A stretch of 38,532 nucleotides of DNA from positions 1 through 38,532 of the forward strand of contig URNC01000002.1 of NCBI GenBank assembly GCA_900549065.1. The letters are read 5' to 3'. Source of the stretch: an uncultured Collinsella sp. GTDB lineage: Bacteria > Actinomycetota > Coriobacteriia > Coriobacteriales > Coriobacteriaceae. The notes beneath the pieces are model-generated. The model saw only the letters and a list, made by a program, of their open reading frames with translations, was not told the DNA's origin and ran no database searches. This document shows, one piece after another, positions 1 to 7,158 of this stretch (positions are counted from its first letter, which is position 1; every line of letters begins with the position of its first letter). A program made the position numbers and the translations under genes.

Positions 1-82
1 GTAGTCGAGCGATCCCGCAGGCGAAGCCGAGGACCAGCGAGACACCAAATACCTCGCCGCCGGCCGGGCCATGTCGCGGCAC
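1..82 (-). CDS. Possible 5' end of an unidentified membrane protein (partial)
   Basis: An open frame runs off the left edge of the window. Read from a GTG at 82-80 it gives a short polar start followed by a hydrophobic stretch (VFGVSLVLGFACGIARL), which looks like a first membrane segment. A competing frame starts at an ATG at 72-70 but gives a less protein-like product. No clear ribosome binding site is visible, because the T-run ending the SRP RNA lies directly upstream. Too little of the gene is present to name a family. Confidence 0.25.
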   Translation of the reverse strand, partial: MPRHGPAGGEVFGVSLVLGFACGIARL

Positions 83-92
83 CAAAAAACGC

Positions 93-202
93 CCGTGCGC
101 TCGATGGATTCGGATGCCCGACAGAGGCTCCTTATGGCTGCTTCCTTCCGGACCTGACCAGATTCGGAACATGTCGTCATCCGAACCCATCGAACGCGCT
201 AG
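93..202 (-). ncRNA. ffs: Small signal recognition particle RNA (4.5S type)
   Basis: The minus strand carries the near-universal SRP domain IV core (GGTCAGGTCCGGAAGGAAGC, complement of about 142-161), which binds the Ffh M domain. Flanking it are long complementary arms: 97-116 pairs with about 178-199 and closes a single extended hairpin. That is the layout of the short bacterial SRP RNA without an Alu domain. A run of six T on the minus strand (84-89) follows the helix and probably terminates transcription. The exact ends are estimated from the stem. The RNA acts with Ffh and FtsY to target membrane proteins to the translocon. Confidence 0.88.
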
Positions 203-251
203 GCGCTCGATATATCTTACCTGCTCCCGCCCGATGGGGCAAGGTGGCTAA

Positions 252-321
252 TTTGGGACGGGGCTATTTTGACTACTTGGGCAATCAGATCGACAAGTAG
301 TCAAAATAGCCCCGTCCCAAA
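252..321. repeat. Perfect 27-bp inverted repeat with 16-nt loop
   Basis: Bases 252-278 are the exact reverse complement of 295-321, separated by 16 nt. The arms contain TTTGGGACGGGGCTATTTTG. The predicted hairpin is very stable. It resembles the other GGGAC-containing palindromes in this window, but here the GGGAC string lies in the arm and not in the loop. It is between ffs and the tadA fusion and lies in no credible gene. It could act as a terminator or be a mobile REP/MITE-like unit. Confidence 0.85.
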
Positions 322-635
322 AAGACTGGTCTGACGCTGTGCCACGAAAGGGGCTATCTACTACGTTTAGGCCGCAGGGGTCAACCATAGCCGGCTTTTC
401 CGAAAATCGGCAAGCCGTCTACCTGCGGTTTTATTTTCGCATATTCCGGGATGGTCGAGGATGCTCGGCTAAACGTAGTAGATGGCCGCATTTCATGGCG
501 GACGATCCGACCCAAGGCCCAAGGTGGCCAGCCTCGGATGGCCATTCACGAAGTTGCGGTGGAATACGGACTGAATTGGCACCTTAAAGGCAAAAACACT
601 CCGTATTTCACCGCGACTTATCGAGGAAATGGGTT
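322..635. other. Intergenic stretch with a spaced 15-bp inverted repeat
   Basis: No credible gene is present. Small open frames at 339-587 and 451-639 have no ribosome binding site and low-complexity, arginine-rich products. The notable structure is ATCTACTACGTTTAG at 356-370, which recurs exactly inverted at 469-483 with 98 bp between. The enclosed sequence is AT-richer than its surroundings. A shorter local palindrome around TGGCCAGCC/GGATGGCCA lies near 525-545. The stretch could be a structured RNA or a decayed repeat element. Confidence 0.6.
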
Positions 636-2417
636 TTAGATGCGGCCAAGGTCGAAGGCTTGGGCGGCGGCTTCACCGGCGCAGATGAGGTTGGTTGTGG
701 CTTCCTGGGGATCGAGCGCCAGCTCAAGGGACATGGGCCTGCGACAGACCGGCAGAACTAAGTCGACACCCTGACCATACACCGCATCCAGGTTATCAGC
801 ACGGCCGCCCACGACGGCGACCACCGGCTTGCCATATCGCTTCGCACGACGGGCCACGCCCACCGGTGCCTTTCCAGCGGCGGACTGTTCATCCATATTG
901 CCCTCGCCCGTTATGACCAGGTCGACAACACGCACGCGCTCGTCAAACCCAATCAGATCGAGCACCGTCTCCACGCCCGAACGCAGCTCCGCCCCGAGCG
1001 CCAGCAGCGCGGCGCCCAGGCCGCCTGCGGCACCGGCACCGGGCACACCGAGCACCGAGCCAAATGTCCGTGCGCCCTCGGGTGTGCGCAGCAGCTTCTG
1101 GGCTCGCGCCCTAGCAATCGCCGTATCGAGCAGGCGACCGTAGCCGACCATCCAGCTGTCGTACCTGCGCAGCACCTCGGCATCACCCGTCGGCAGACCC
1201 TTCTGCCCACCGAACACCGCCAGTGCGCCTCGACGCCCCACGAGCGGATTCTCGACATCGGAAAGCACGATGATACGCGCGCCATTCAGCGCCCGAAGCG
1301 CTGGTGTCAAATCGATACTCGCCACGTGTTCAAGGCCCGCGAGACCGGGGGCGATATTGCAGCCGCGCTCATCGACAAGGTGGGCGCCCAGCGCCTGCAG
1401 TATGCCAGCGCCACCGTCGTTGGTGGCACTGCCGCCCAGACCAATATAGATAGTCTTTGCTCCCGCACGGACTGCGCGAAGTATGAGCTCGCCCACGCCA
1501 TAGGTCGAAGCTGCAAGCGCCGCCGATTCCGTGCAGGGCGAATACCCAATACCCGCCGCCTCGGCCATCTCAATTACAGCCAAGTCGTGCTCGTCGTCCA
1601 CCAGCATCCGGGCAGACACGCGATCGCCCAAGGGGCCTGCAACCTCACAGGTCGAGAGCTCGCCACCGCGCGCGGCGATGGCGTCGAGCGTTCCCTCGCC
1701 ACCGTCTGCCAGCGGCAATGCGCTCAGTTCGGCATCAGGCCACACACGGCGCACGCCTTCGGCAACGGCCTTCTCTGCCTGCGCGCTCGAAACGCTGCCC
1801 TTAAAGGAATCGATCGCCAACAGCACACGGCGGGGCCGGCGACACGCGGCACCAGAATCGACCGCCTCAACGGCAATATCTTCGGCACACGCGAGCGCCT
1901 CGGCATGAGCGGCATGCGCCTCAAGATCGGCCCCACAACCGCAGCCAGCACCATCGGTGCCACGCAGCCCACTAAAATAGCCGCTCAGCACCTCGCGGCA
2001 CTCGCCTGCCAGCACGTCGGCGGTCACATTAAACCGATGGTTCAGGCGCGAGTCGACATTGAGGTCGTATAGCGAGCCCAGCGCACCCGCCTTGGCATCG
2101 GTCGCGCCATACACGCAACGCCCCACGCGCGCGTTAACCATAAGCCCCGCGCACATACAGCAGGGCTCGAGCGTCACGTAGACCGTGCAATCGGAAAGGC
2201 GCCAGCGCCCAAGCGCATGAGCGGCGGCACACAGAGCCGAAAACTCGGCATGAGCCGAAGGGTCCTGGTCGAGCTCGCGACGATTATGCGCCCGCGCGAC
2301 AATCTCGCCCGCGCGCACCACCACGGCACCAATCGGTACCTCGCCCACCGCAGCGGCGGCGCGCGCCTCGGCCAGCGCCTCGCGCATGAACTTCTCGTCG
2401 ATTTCGGTGCTCGTCAT
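636..2417 (-). CDS. tadA: TadA tRNA adenosine deaminase fused to glycerate kinase
   Basis: A 593-residue two-domain protein. Residues 1-150 are a tRNA-specific adenosine deaminase: HAE at 56-58 and PCCMC at 85-89 supply the zinc ligands (H56, C86, C89) and the proton-shuttle glutamate (E58). This domain makes inosine at the wobble position of tRNA-Arg(ACG). A Cys/Ala-rich linker (about 152-196) leads to a glycerate kinase of the GlxK/GarK type (about 197-593), with the N-terminal LLAIDSFKGS and the GLGGSATNDGG and GEGNMDEQS motifs. That domain phosphorylates D-glycerate with ATP. There is no stop or frameshift between the domains. The start at ATG 2417 is preceded by GGGAAGG; an upstream in-frame ATG at 2468 would run into the divergent tRNA promoter. 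The two activities share no obvious pathway. Confidence 0.9.
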   Translation of the reverse strand: MTSTEIDEKFMREALAEARAAAAVGEVPIGAVVVRAGEIVARAHNRRELDQDPSAHAEFSALCAAAHALGRWRLSDCTVYVTLEPCCMCAGLMVNARVGRCVYGATDAKAGALGSLYDLNVDSRLNHRFNVTADVLAGECREVLSGYFSGLRGTDGAGCGCGADLEAHAAHAEALACAEDIAVEAVDSGAACRRPRRVLLAIDSFKGSVSSAQAEKAVAEGVRRVWPDAELSALPLADGGEGTLDAIAARGGELSTCEVAGPLGDRVSARMLVDDEHDLAVIEMAEAAGIGYSPCTESAALAASTYGVGELILRAVRAGAKTIYIGLGGSATNDGGAGILQALGAHLVDERGCNIAPGLAGLEHVASIDLTPALRALNGARIIVLSDVENPLVGRRGALAVFGGQKGLPTGDAEVLRRYDSWMVGYGRLLDTAIARARAQKLLRTPEGARTFGSVLGVPGAGAAGGLGAALLALGAELRSGVETVLDLIGFDERVRVVDLVITGEGNMDEQSAAGKAPVGVARRAKRYGKPVVAVVGGRADNLDAVYGQGVDLVLPVCRRPMSLELALDPQEATTNLICAGEAAAQAFDLGRI

Positions 2418-2468
2418 CGTTCGCCTTCCCTGTTGCAAATTCAAAACGATGCTATCATTACGACTCAC

Positions 2469-2558
2469 GGAGAGATGGCAGAGCGGTTGAATGCGGCGGT
2501 CTTGAAAACCGTTGAGCGCGAAAGCGTTCCGGGGGTTCGAATCCCCCTCTCTCCGCCA
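2469..2558 (+). tRNA. tRNA-Ser (anticodon UGA)
   Basis: A 90-nt class II tRNA. The acceptor arms GGAGAGA and TCTCTCC pair and a CCA end is encoded at 2556-2558. The anticodon TGA is at 2503-2505 in a CTTGAAA loop. A long variable arm (GAGCGCGAAAGCGTTC) and the T arm GGGGGTTCGAATCCCCC follow. The long variable arm and the anticodon together identify serine. A TATCAT box at 2453-2458 is a plausible -10. The gene lies between the divergent tadA fusion and the convergent TetR gene. Confidence 0.97.
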
Positions 2559-2561
2559 CTT

Positions 2562-3146
2562 CTAGTGATGCACCGGCGTCATGGTGCGCTCAAACAGCGC
2601 ATCGACCACGTCGGCTATCTCGGGTCGACGCTCAAGATCGTGGCCCGATTCCCACCACATGGTAAAGAGCCGAATAATGCCGCCGGCGACAAACTCAGAC
2701 GTCGTCTCGAGCGATACGGGCGCGAGCGCGTCCTCGTCAAGCGCGCTCATCACGCGCCCGCGTATAGAGCGCGCGATGCGGTCGCAAATCATGCTGGTCA
2801 GCATACCCGACATACTGCTCGCCAGAATGTTATCCATGAGCTGCTCATGCGCCAGAATCAGATCCATGGCATCGGCGAACACTTCGTGGCGAAGCGCGCG
2901 CACGTCCTCGGCGCCCTCCGCGCCATCCGCATCGGCCCGCTTTTGCGGCAGGCCCGACATGAGCTCATCGATATAGAAGACAAAGTAATCGTTTTTGTCG
3001 CGGAAGTGCTTGTAGAACGTCGTCCGACGAATCATAGCGCGGTCGCACAGCATGGCAACCGTCACATCCTCAAACCGATGCTCTTCGAGCAGCTCAGTAA
3101 AGGCCTCGAACAGGGCCCGATAGGTTTTCTTGATGCGAAGGTCCAT
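2562..3146 (-). CDS. TetR/AcrR family transcriptional regulator
   Basis: A 194-residue regulator with an N-terminal TetR helix-turn-helix: IKKTYRALFEAFTELLEEHR, then FEDVTVAMLCDRAMIRRTTFYKHFRDKND (about residues 4-54, written in part here). The C-terminal part is helical with a conserved-type FVAGGIIRLFTMWWESG segment, as in the TetR group with the TetR_C_7/8-like ligand-binding fold. The start at ATG 3146 has a strong GAGGAGGG site; the frame opens further upstream to 3182 without such support. The stop is 3 bp past the tRNA-Ser end, convergent with it. The target and ligand are unknown, and no neighbouring efflux gene is obvious. Confidence 0.85.
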   Translation of the reverse strand: MDLRIKKTYRALFEAFTELLEEHRFEDVTVAMLCDRAMIRRTTFYKHFRDKNDYFVFYIDELMSGLPQKRADADGAEGAEDVRALRHEVFADAMDLILAHEQLMDNILASSMSGMLTSMICDRIARSIRGRVMSALDEDALAPVSLETTSEFVAGGIIRLFTMWWESGHDLERRPEIADVVDALFERTMTPVHH

Positions 3147-3267
3147 ACGTATCGCCCTCCTCAAGGAAAAGACAGCACTCACTAATCTGTCGCATATCTT
3201 ACACCTGTATCGCCCACCCCCTGGATAATGGCCTCACCTTGGTGGAAACATAACGCTTACCGGAAAG

Positions 3268-3297
3268 TTCGGTATCGCCAAAGGTTGCGGGTATACT
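3268..3297 (+). promoter_or_regulatory. Probable lemA promoter
   Basis: TTCGGT (3268-3273) and TATACT (3292-3297) are separated by 18 bp, about 60 bp ahead of the lemA start codon. The -10 is near-consensus and the -35 is weaker. Confidence 0.5.
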
Positions 3298-3358
3298 AGT
3301 AGCGTTACACCAACGGCAGCCGGCGGAAGACGCCGCGGCCATTCGAAACGGAGACACC

Positions 3359-3910
3359 ATGATTCCCGTCATCATCGGTATCGTTGTTGTCGTTGTGATT
3401 GTCTGCGCCATCGCCGGCATCTACAACAACATGGTCACCAAGCGCAATCGCATTGATAACGCCTGGCAGAACATCGACACGCAGCTGCAGCGCCGCAACG
3501 ACCTGATCCCTAACCTGGTCGAGACCGTCAAGGGCTACGCCAAACACGAGCAGGACACGCTTGCCGCCGTGGTCAACGCGCGCAACGCCGCCGTGAGCGC
3601 CACCACGCCCGAAGCCAAGATGGAAGCCGACAACGTGCTGACCGGCGCCCTGCGCCAGCTCTTCGCCGTGGCCGAGGCTTACCCCGATCTTAAGGCGAAC
3701 ACCAACTTTACGCAGCTCCAAGCCACGCTCGAAGACACCGAGAACAAGGTGAGCTACGCGCGCCAGAGCTACAACGATTGCGTGCTTAGCTACAACAACG
3801 CCATCCAGACCTTCCCGGCCGTCATCTTTGCCGGCATCTTCCAGTTTAAGGAGCGCCAGGGCTTCGAGGCCGCCGAAGCCACCCGCCAGGCACCGACCGT
3901 CAAGTTCTAA
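3359..3910 (+). CDS. lemA: LemA family protein
   Basis: A 183-residue protein with an N-terminal membrane anchor (about residues 3-22, IPVIIGIVVVVVIVCAIAGI). The LemA signature follows: YNNMVTKRNRIDNAWQNIDT, then QLQRRNDLIPNLVETVKGYAKHE (shown in part), and the C-terminal YNNAIQTFPAVIFAGIFQF. The family forms a long helical bundle at the membrane with the bulk outside; its role is not settled. In many bacteria lemA sits next to the protease gene htpX, which is not seen here. The start has GGAG 8 nt upstream. A strong hairpin ends the unit, so it appears monocistronic. Confidence 0.93.
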   Translation: MIPVIIGIVVVVVIVCAIAGIYNNMVTKRNRIDNAWQNIDTQLQRRNDLIPNLVETVKGYAKHEQDTLAAVVNARNAAVSATTPEAKMEADNVLTGALRQLFAVAEAYPDLKANTNFTQLQATLEDTENKVSYARQSYNDCVLSYNNAIQTFPAVIFAGIFQFKERQGFEAAEATRQAPTVKF

Positions 3911-3946
3911 CAGATCCGCAGCGTATCCTTAATCGGGTATATGCAT

Positions 3947-3988
3947 AAACCGCCCGTCGAATGCATATTTCGGCGGGGCGGTTTCCTT
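3947..3988 (+). terminator. Rho-independent terminator after lemA
   Basis: AAACCGCCC (3947) pairs with GGGGCGGTTT (to 3984), with TTTCC following. It lies 37 bp after the lemA stop. Confidence 0.75.
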
Positions 3989-4028
3989 TGTCGCGAAGGT
4001 CCCCCCTCAAGGCGCACTCCACAGGACG

Positions 4029-4072
4029 CAAGAAGCCCTCGCCGCACGAAGTGCGCAGCGAGGGCTTCTTAA
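4029..4072 (-). terminator. Hairpin terminator downstream of ilvE
   Basis: AAGAAGCCCTCGC (4030-4042) pairs exactly with GCGAGGGCTTCTT (4058-4070), with a further GCGCAC/GTGCG pairing in the loop. It lies between convergent lemA and ilvE and could end either transcript. Confidence 0.75.
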
Positions 4073-4128
4073 TTGTCCGAGGACGCGCCGGGTGGGAACT
4101 TGCTCTTCGCGCGGACAGATAAGGCTAA

Positions 4129-5181
4129 TTACGCGACGGTGTAAACCCAGTTGTGCTTGTCCTCGACAGCACCGGACTGGATGCCAGTCAGGGTCTCGCG
4201 GAGCTTCTTCATCACAGGGCCGATCTCGGTGTAGCCAGCCGGGAAGGTCACGGTCTCGTCGGCGCCGTAAACCTTGTTGTCGATCTCGCCAACCGGGGAG
4301 ATGACGGCAGCGGTGCCGCACAGGCCGCACTCGACAAAGGTACCGGCCTTGACCTCGGCCCATTCGACGGGGCGCTGATCGACGGTCATACCCAGGTCCT
4401 GAGCAACCTGAACGAGCGAACGACGGGTGATGGAAGGCAGGATGGAGTCGGTGTGCGACTGCGGAACGACGAGCGTACCGTCCTCCTTCACGAACAGGAC
4501 GTTGGCGCCGCCGGTCTCCTCGACATAGGTGCGGGACTCGGAGTCGAGATACAGGTTCTCGGCATAGCCCTCGCGATGGGCCTCCATCGTGGGCTTGAGG
4601 GACATGGCGTAGTTCAGGCCGGCCTTGATATTGCCGGTGCCGTGCGGTGCGGCGCGGTCGTACTCGGAAACGCGCAGCTTGACGGGCTTGAGGCCACCCT
4701 TAAAGTACGGACCGACCGGGGTCACGAGGATGCGGAACGTGTACTCAGGAGCGGGAGCCACGCCGATCACGTCACCGGAGCCGATCATAAACGGACGCAC
4801 GTACAGGGTCGCACCGGAGCCGAAGGGCGGAACCCACGCGGCGTTGGCAGAAACGACCTGCTTGACGGCCTCAACGAACTTGTCCTTGGGGAACGGGGGC
4901 ATCTCGAGGCGCTGGGCAGAGTTGTACATGCGCTCGGCGTTCATGTCGGGGCGGAAGCAGACGATGCTGCCGTCCTCGGCGGTGTAGGCCTTCAGGCCCT
5001 CAAAGACCTCCTGGCAGTAATGGAAGATACCGCCGCACTCGGAGACATGCAGGGTGTGGTCGGTGGTCAGGCCGCCCTCGTCCCACTCGCCATCCTTCCA
5101 ATGAGCCTCGTAGCTGTAATCGGTCTTCATGTAGCCAAAGCCGAGGCTACCCCAATCGATATCCTTCTTCTCGACAGTCAT
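4129..5181 (-). CDS. ilvE: Branched-chain amino-acid aminotransferase
   Basis: A 350-residue PLP enzyme of fold type IV, the normal length for type II IlvE. It transfers the amino group between glutamate and the 2-keto acids of leucine, isoleucine and valine in the cytoplasm. Visible family features are HYCQEVFEGLKAY, the lysine region GTGNIKAGLNYAMSL (PLP lysine), the class IV signature EETGGANVLFV followed by TDSILPSITRRSL, and ECGLCGTAAVISPVGEI near the end. The start ATG at 5181 has GGAG nearby; the open frame continues upstream but encodes low-complexity arginine-rich sequence. The gene stands alone with its own promoter, away from other ilv genes. Confidence 0.95.
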   Translation of the reverse strand: MTVEKKDIDWGSLGFGYMKTDYSYEAHWKDGEWDEGGLTTDHTLHVSECGGIFHYCQEVFEGLKAYTAEDGSIVCFRPDMNAERMYNSAQRLEMPPFPKDKFVEAVKQVVSANAAWVPPFGSGATLYVRPFMIGSGDVIGVAPAPEYTFRILVTPVGPYFKGGLKPVKLRVSEYDRAAPHGTGNIKAGLNYAMSLKPTMEAHREGYAENLYLDSESRTYVEETGGANVLFVKEDGTLVVPQSHTDSILPSITRRSLVQVAQDLGMTVDQRPVEWAEVKAGTFVECGLCGTAAVISPVGEIDNKVYGADETVTFPAGYTEIGPVMKKLRETLTGIQSGAVEDKHNWVYTVA

Positions 5182-5334
5182 ATGTCGCTCCTTACATACA
5201 CAGTTGCATACTCGCGAACCCGTACGCAAGGACCGAGGCCGGCCGCGTCGCAACGTCGCACGCCCAGAGCGTAGAGCCGGACGGGACACGCGAACAGCAT
5301 CAAAGCCGATGGCACGTCGATTCGCATGCACGAG

Positions 5335-5362
5335 ATTGTACTCCGCACGCGCGTCGGATAAA
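5335..5362 (-). promoter_or_regulatory. Probable ilvE promoter
   Basis: On the minus strand TTTATC (5357-5362) and TACAAT (5335-5340) are 16 bp apart. This leaves an untranslated leader of about 150 nt before ilvE. No T-box signature was recognised in the leader. Confidence 0.5.
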
Positions 5363-5410
5363 ACGTTTTTCTTTAACTAACTAAAGTATTTTCATTTGAT
5401 CGAAGCTAAA

Positions 5411-5442
5411 GAGGCCCGCCACCGTAAGCGGTGACGGGCCTC
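5411..5442 (-). terminator. Terminator downstream of dedA-family gene
   Basis: GAGGCCCGCCACCG and CGGTGACGGGCCTC pair around a TAAG loop, with TTTA following on the minus strand. It lies 38 bp past the DedA-family stop codon. Confidence 0.8.
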
Positions 5443-5479
5443 AACTGTACGGTCTGCGCGCTGGCTCGAGCTAGGCGTT

Positions 5480-6118
5480 CTATTTGCCCAGCTTGGCCTT
5501 AACCAGACCGACCACGGTCGGGATGATCGACACGGCAACGATGCCGATAATCAGCAGCTCAAAGTGCTCCTGCACAAAGGGAATGCCGCCAAAGAAGTAG
5601 CCCAGCAGCGTAAAGACCGTCGACCAGGTAATGCCGCCCAGCACGTTAAAGACGACAAAGTTGCGCCAGTGCATGCCGCCCATGCCAGCGATAAAGGGCA
5701 CAAAGGTGCGGATAAACGGGAAGAAGCGACCCAGGAAGATGGCCAGGTGACCCCACTTGTCCAAGAAGTCCTCGGACTTTTTGATGCGCTCGGGCGTCAT
5801 GGCCTTGACCTTGCCCGAAGCGATGATCTTGCGGCCAAAGAAGTGACCAATCATAAAGTTGCACTGATCGCCCAAAATGGCAGCGGCCCATGCGGTGGCC
5901 AGAAGCGCCACGATGTTAAAGCCGCCGTTGTGGGCAAAGAAACCCGAGGCGAACAGCAGCGAATCACCGGGAAGGAACGGGAAGAACACCACGCCCGTCT
6001 CGATAAAGATGATCAGGAACACGCAGCCGTAGGCCATAAGCGGGCCGGCGGCGATCCAGCTGGCGATCGCGGTGCGCGGGTCCTTAAGCAGCTCGGCAAT
6101 AAAATTGATGAAACCCAT
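5480..6118 (-). CDS. DedA family membrane protein (VTT domain)
   Basis: A 212-residue integral membrane protein. Characteristic DedA features are ETGVVFFPFLPGDSLLFASG near the N terminus, then LGDQCNFMIGHFFGR, the GRFFPFIRTFVPFIAGMGGM arginine motif, and a C-terminal pair of hydrophobic helices. DedA proteins belong to the VTT/SNARE-associated superfamily. Members are implicated in lipid-carrier flipping (undecaprenyl phosphate, phospholipids) and membrane homeostasis. The ATG at 6118 has GAGAGG upstream; an earlier in-frame ATG (6202) would add an arginine-rich tail with no family match. The gene is divergent from cysE. Confidence 0.92.
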   Translation of the reverse strand: MGFINFIAELLKDPRTAIASWIAAGPLMAYGCVFLIIFIETGVVFFPFLPGDSLLFASGFFAHNGGFNIVALLATAWAAAILGDQCNFMIGHFFGRKIIASGKVKAMTPERIKKSEDFLDKWGHLAIFLGRFFPFIRTFVPFIAGMGGMHWRNFVVFNVLGGITWSTVFTLLGYFFGGIPFVQEHFELLIIGIVAVSIIPTVVGLVKAKLGK

Positions 6119-6272
6119 GAAGTAAAACCTCTCAGTTGTGGGCGCGGATACGTCCAAGTTGACCAGTATACGGTTGCGGTGCCCCCTCGTGCGCAACCCC
6201 ACAAAAGCATGACTCCATTACCAGCAAGTTTGCATAACTGACACTTGTAGCGCAAAGCCGCCAAGATTGTCC

Positions 6273-6300
6273 TTTTTAATCCCTAGCGAATCGCTATACT
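6273..6300 (+). promoter_or_regulatory. Possible cysE promoter
   Basis: TATACT at 6295-6300 is a good -10. A weak TTTTTA at 6273-6278 lies 16 bp upstream. It sits 42 bp before the proposed GTG start. Confidence 0.4.
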
Positions 6301-6341
6301 TTATTGAATCGCATTGCCATGGCGCTAAGGGAGGGCGGCCG

Positions 6342-7046
6342 GTGAGCTTTATCAATACCATTCGCGAGGACATCAAGACCGTCCAAGCGCAGGACCCCGC
6401 CGCGCAAAACGGTCTGGTCATCTTCCTTTCCTATCCTGGCCTGCACGCCAAGTGGAACCACGTGCCCGAGCACTGGCTCTGGGAGCACGGTCATCGCTCG
6501 CTCGCCCGCGTGCTCTCGCAAATCACCCGTCACATCACCGGCGTCGAGATTCATCCCGCCGCACAGATCGGCAAACATTTCTTTATCGACCATGCCATGG
6601 GCGTCGTCATCGGCGAGACCACCATTGTGGGTGACAACTGCGTGCTCTACCAGGGCGTCACGCTCGGCGGTACCGGCAACGAGACCGGCAAGCGCCACCC
6701 AACGCTCGGCGATAACGTCACCGTGGGCACGGGCGCCAAGGTGCTCGGCAACATTCGCATCGGCAACAACGTCAAAATCGGCGGCAACTCGGTCGTCGTT
6801 AAGGACGTCCCCGACAACTGCACCGTCGTGGGCGTGCCGGGACGCATCATCAAGCGCAACGGCTGCCGTGTGTTCGAGGAGAGTTTCGACGCCAAGCAGC
6901 ATCGCGAGTACATGCCCGATGACGCCGCCGAGCAGAGTGCCCTCAACCGCCAGGGCATCACCGAGAACGCCCGCCGCGTCAAGGAACTCGAGCGAGAGGT
7001 GGCCGAGCTCAAGGCCCTCGTCGCCAAGCTCGTGGACGAACGCTAG
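6342..7046 (+). CDS. cysE: Serine O-acetyltransferase
   Basis: A 234-residue enzyme that acetylates L-serine with acetyl-CoA to give O-acetylserine, the first step of cysteine synthesis. The N-terminal helical part (SFINTIREDI...) is followed by left-handed parallel beta-helix hexapeptide repeats: GVEIHPAAQIGKHFFIDHAM, GVVIGETTIVGDNCVLYQGV, TLGGTGNETGKRHPTLGDNV, and VGTGAKVLGNIRIGNNVKIG. The catalytic His of the DHAMG segment is present. The C terminus ends in a predicted coiled coil (ARRVKELEREVAELKALVAK) not typical of every CysE. GTG 6342 is chosen because GGGAGG precedes it and homology begins there; an in-frame ATG at 6267 lies ahead of the probable promoter. Confidence 0.93.
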   Translation: MSFINTIREDIKTVQAQDPAAQNGLVIFLSYPGLHAKWNHVPEHWLWEHGHRSLARVLSQITRHITGVEIHPAAQIGKHFFIDHAMGVVIGETTIVGDNCVLYQGVTLGGTGNETGKRHPTLGDNVTVGTGAKVLGNIRIGNNVKIGGNSVVVKDVPDNCTVVGVPGRIIKRNGCRVFEESFDAKQHREYMPDDAAEQSALNRQGITENARRVKELEREVAELKALVAKLVDER

Positions 7047-7084
7047 GAACGCAAGCGGCACAAAACGACATCGGCACCGATGCA

Positions 7085-7124
7085 AAAGGCGCGCCAGGGG
7101 ATCAATCCCCGGCGCGCCTTTTTT
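7085..7124 (+). terminator. Rho-independent terminator after cysE
   Basis: AAAGGCGCGCC with GGGG, a short loop, then CCCC with GGCGCGCCTTTTTT. A long GC stem followed by a T-run is a textbook terminator. Confidence 0.92.
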
Positions 7125-7126
7125 CG

Positions 7127-7158
7127 ATGTGACATGTGGGACTGTCCCTTTGTCACAT
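7127..7158. repeat. GGGAC-core palindrome overlapping an ABC gene stop
   Basis: ATGTGACA (7127-7134) and TGTCACAT (7151-7158) are exact reverse complements. They flank a core GGGACTGTCCC that is itself palindromic. The right end touches the TAA stop of the ABC transporter gene. It belongs to the dispersed hairpin family seen elsewhere in the window. Confidence 0.75.

Noticed and set aside
339..639. Two small open frames between ffs and the tadA fusion
   Set aside because: No ribosome binding site, overlapping frames, and an inverted repeat within; product composition is unlike a real protein.
5182..5334. T-box or attenuator in the ilvE leader
   Set aside because: No T-box consensus, specifier stem or leader peptide with branched-chain codons could be identified by eye.
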